NCBI RefSeq assembly: GCF_034259325.1
Contig: NZ_JAXIVS010000003.1
Coordinates: forward strand, 62,001-126,000
DNA: 64,000 nt
Origin: Hyalangium ruber
GTDB taxonomy: Bacteria > Myxococcota > Myxococcia > Myxococcales > Myxococcaceae
Direction of reading: 5' to 3'
Below are positions 63,784 to 64,000 of the stretch, piece after piece (the first letter of the stretch is position 1; every line of letters starts with the position of its first letter). A program made the position numbers and the translations under genes. The notes under the pieces were generated by a model that was not told the DNA's origin, made no database searches, and was given only the letters and a program-made list of their open reading frames with translations.

Positions 63784-64000
63784 TGTCCCCTTCCACCGTC
63801 TGGGGCAGCTCCAGGTCGAGCACGGTGACCAGCTCGGTCTTCAGCACGTCCGTCATGCCCTTGACCCCGTCATAGAGCGCGCGGACCGAGGCCTTGTCCT
63901 GGTCCAGGGCCTGCACGAGATCGGACTCGTTCACGGCCTCCAGCGCGGCCTGGGCCGCCGCCCCTCGCTCATGCAGCTTCGTCGCCAGTGCCTCGGAGCC
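63776..64000 (-). CDS. C-terminal end of an imelysin-like protein, truncated by window edge
   Basis: The last 74 residues plus stop are visible on the minus strand (GSEALATKLHER... ending LELPQTVEGDND); the 5' part lies beyond base 64,000. The helical tail 'LVQALDQDKASVRALYDGVKGMTDVLKTELVTVL' with a terminal D-N-D resembles imelysin (insulin-cleaving metalloprotease-like, iron-regulated) proteins. It overlaps the HTTM gene by 8 nt, and imelysin-HTTM pairs are known. The identification rests on the C-terminus only. Confidence 0.65.
   Translation of the reverse strand, partial: GSEALATKLHERGAAAQAALEAVNESDLVQALDQDKASVRALYDGVKGMTDVLKTELVTVLDLELPQTVEGDND

Overview
The window comes from a high-GC Gram-negative bacterium and almost certainly a myxobacterium of the Cystobacter/Archangium/Stigmatella/Myxococcus type. 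Evidence: a clear homologue of the C-signal protein CsgA beside a PdxH/FprA-type oxidase and a HemG protoporphyrinogen oxidase, a protein ending in a MYXO-CTERM-like sorting tail, a eukaryote-like Ser/Thr kinase, and many lipoproteins. There are no rRNA or tRNA genes, CRISPR arrays, insertion sequences or prophage genes that I can support. Gene density is high, with many 1-4 nt overlaps.

Bases 1-19.1 kb look like a catabolic island. A plus-strand operon (1-11,053) encodes a crotonase, a TetR regulator, an SDR, a long-chain acyl-CoA ligase, two acyl-CoA dehydrogenases of the LCAD/IVD type, a thiolase, a FadB/FadJ-type fusion and an ALDH3-type aldehyde dehydrogenase. It converges on a secreted two-heme protein whose heme spacing and pocket residues match the rubber oxygenase RoxA. 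Next to that lies a minus-strand operon (16,607-13,241) encoding SDR, acyl-CoA dehydrogenase, APH-like kinase and a small DUF6285-like protein, the same set as LvaD-LvaC-LvaA-LvaB of levulinate catabolism. A divergent TetR gene with a perfect palindromic operator, and an alcohol dehydrogenase/DUF4334 pair, complete the region. A coherent reading (inference) is: rubber -> oxo-aldehyde -> acid -> CoA ester -> beta-oxidation -> levulinyl-CoA -> lva module.

Bases 19.2-22.1 kb hold small envelope proteins and a LytS/LytTR two-component system. Bases 22.2-34.9 kb form one tightly coupled minus-strand run of twelve genes. It combines a PomA/MotA-like and a PomB/MotB-like stator pair with a membrane protein carrying a FliG-like cytoplasmic domain, plus lipoproteins, outer-membrane-like proteins and an AgmX/PglI-like protein, with no other flagellar gene. 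This is the strongest candidate for an undescribed system: an envelope motor with its own rotor-like domain.

Bases 35.4-52 kb are housekeeping and envelope genes: signal peptidase I, a MYXO-CTERM beta-propeller protein, an LVIVD-repeat lipoprotein, a methyltransferase, a CorC-type protein, a protein kinase, glycogen synthase and the pdxH/fprA-csgA-hemG cluster. Bases 52-64 kb hold a 36-residue membrane peptide, a sugar transferase and a second LytTR two-component system in one coupled operon, then a GCS2-type ligase, RlmN, an aldo/keto reductase, a ferritin-like protein, a class III cyclase, an HTTM protein and the end of an imelysin-like gene. Three pairs of direct repeats with an exact 21-bp period, resembling LytTR-regulator boxes, lie upstream of three genes and suggest the local targets of the two LytTR regulators.
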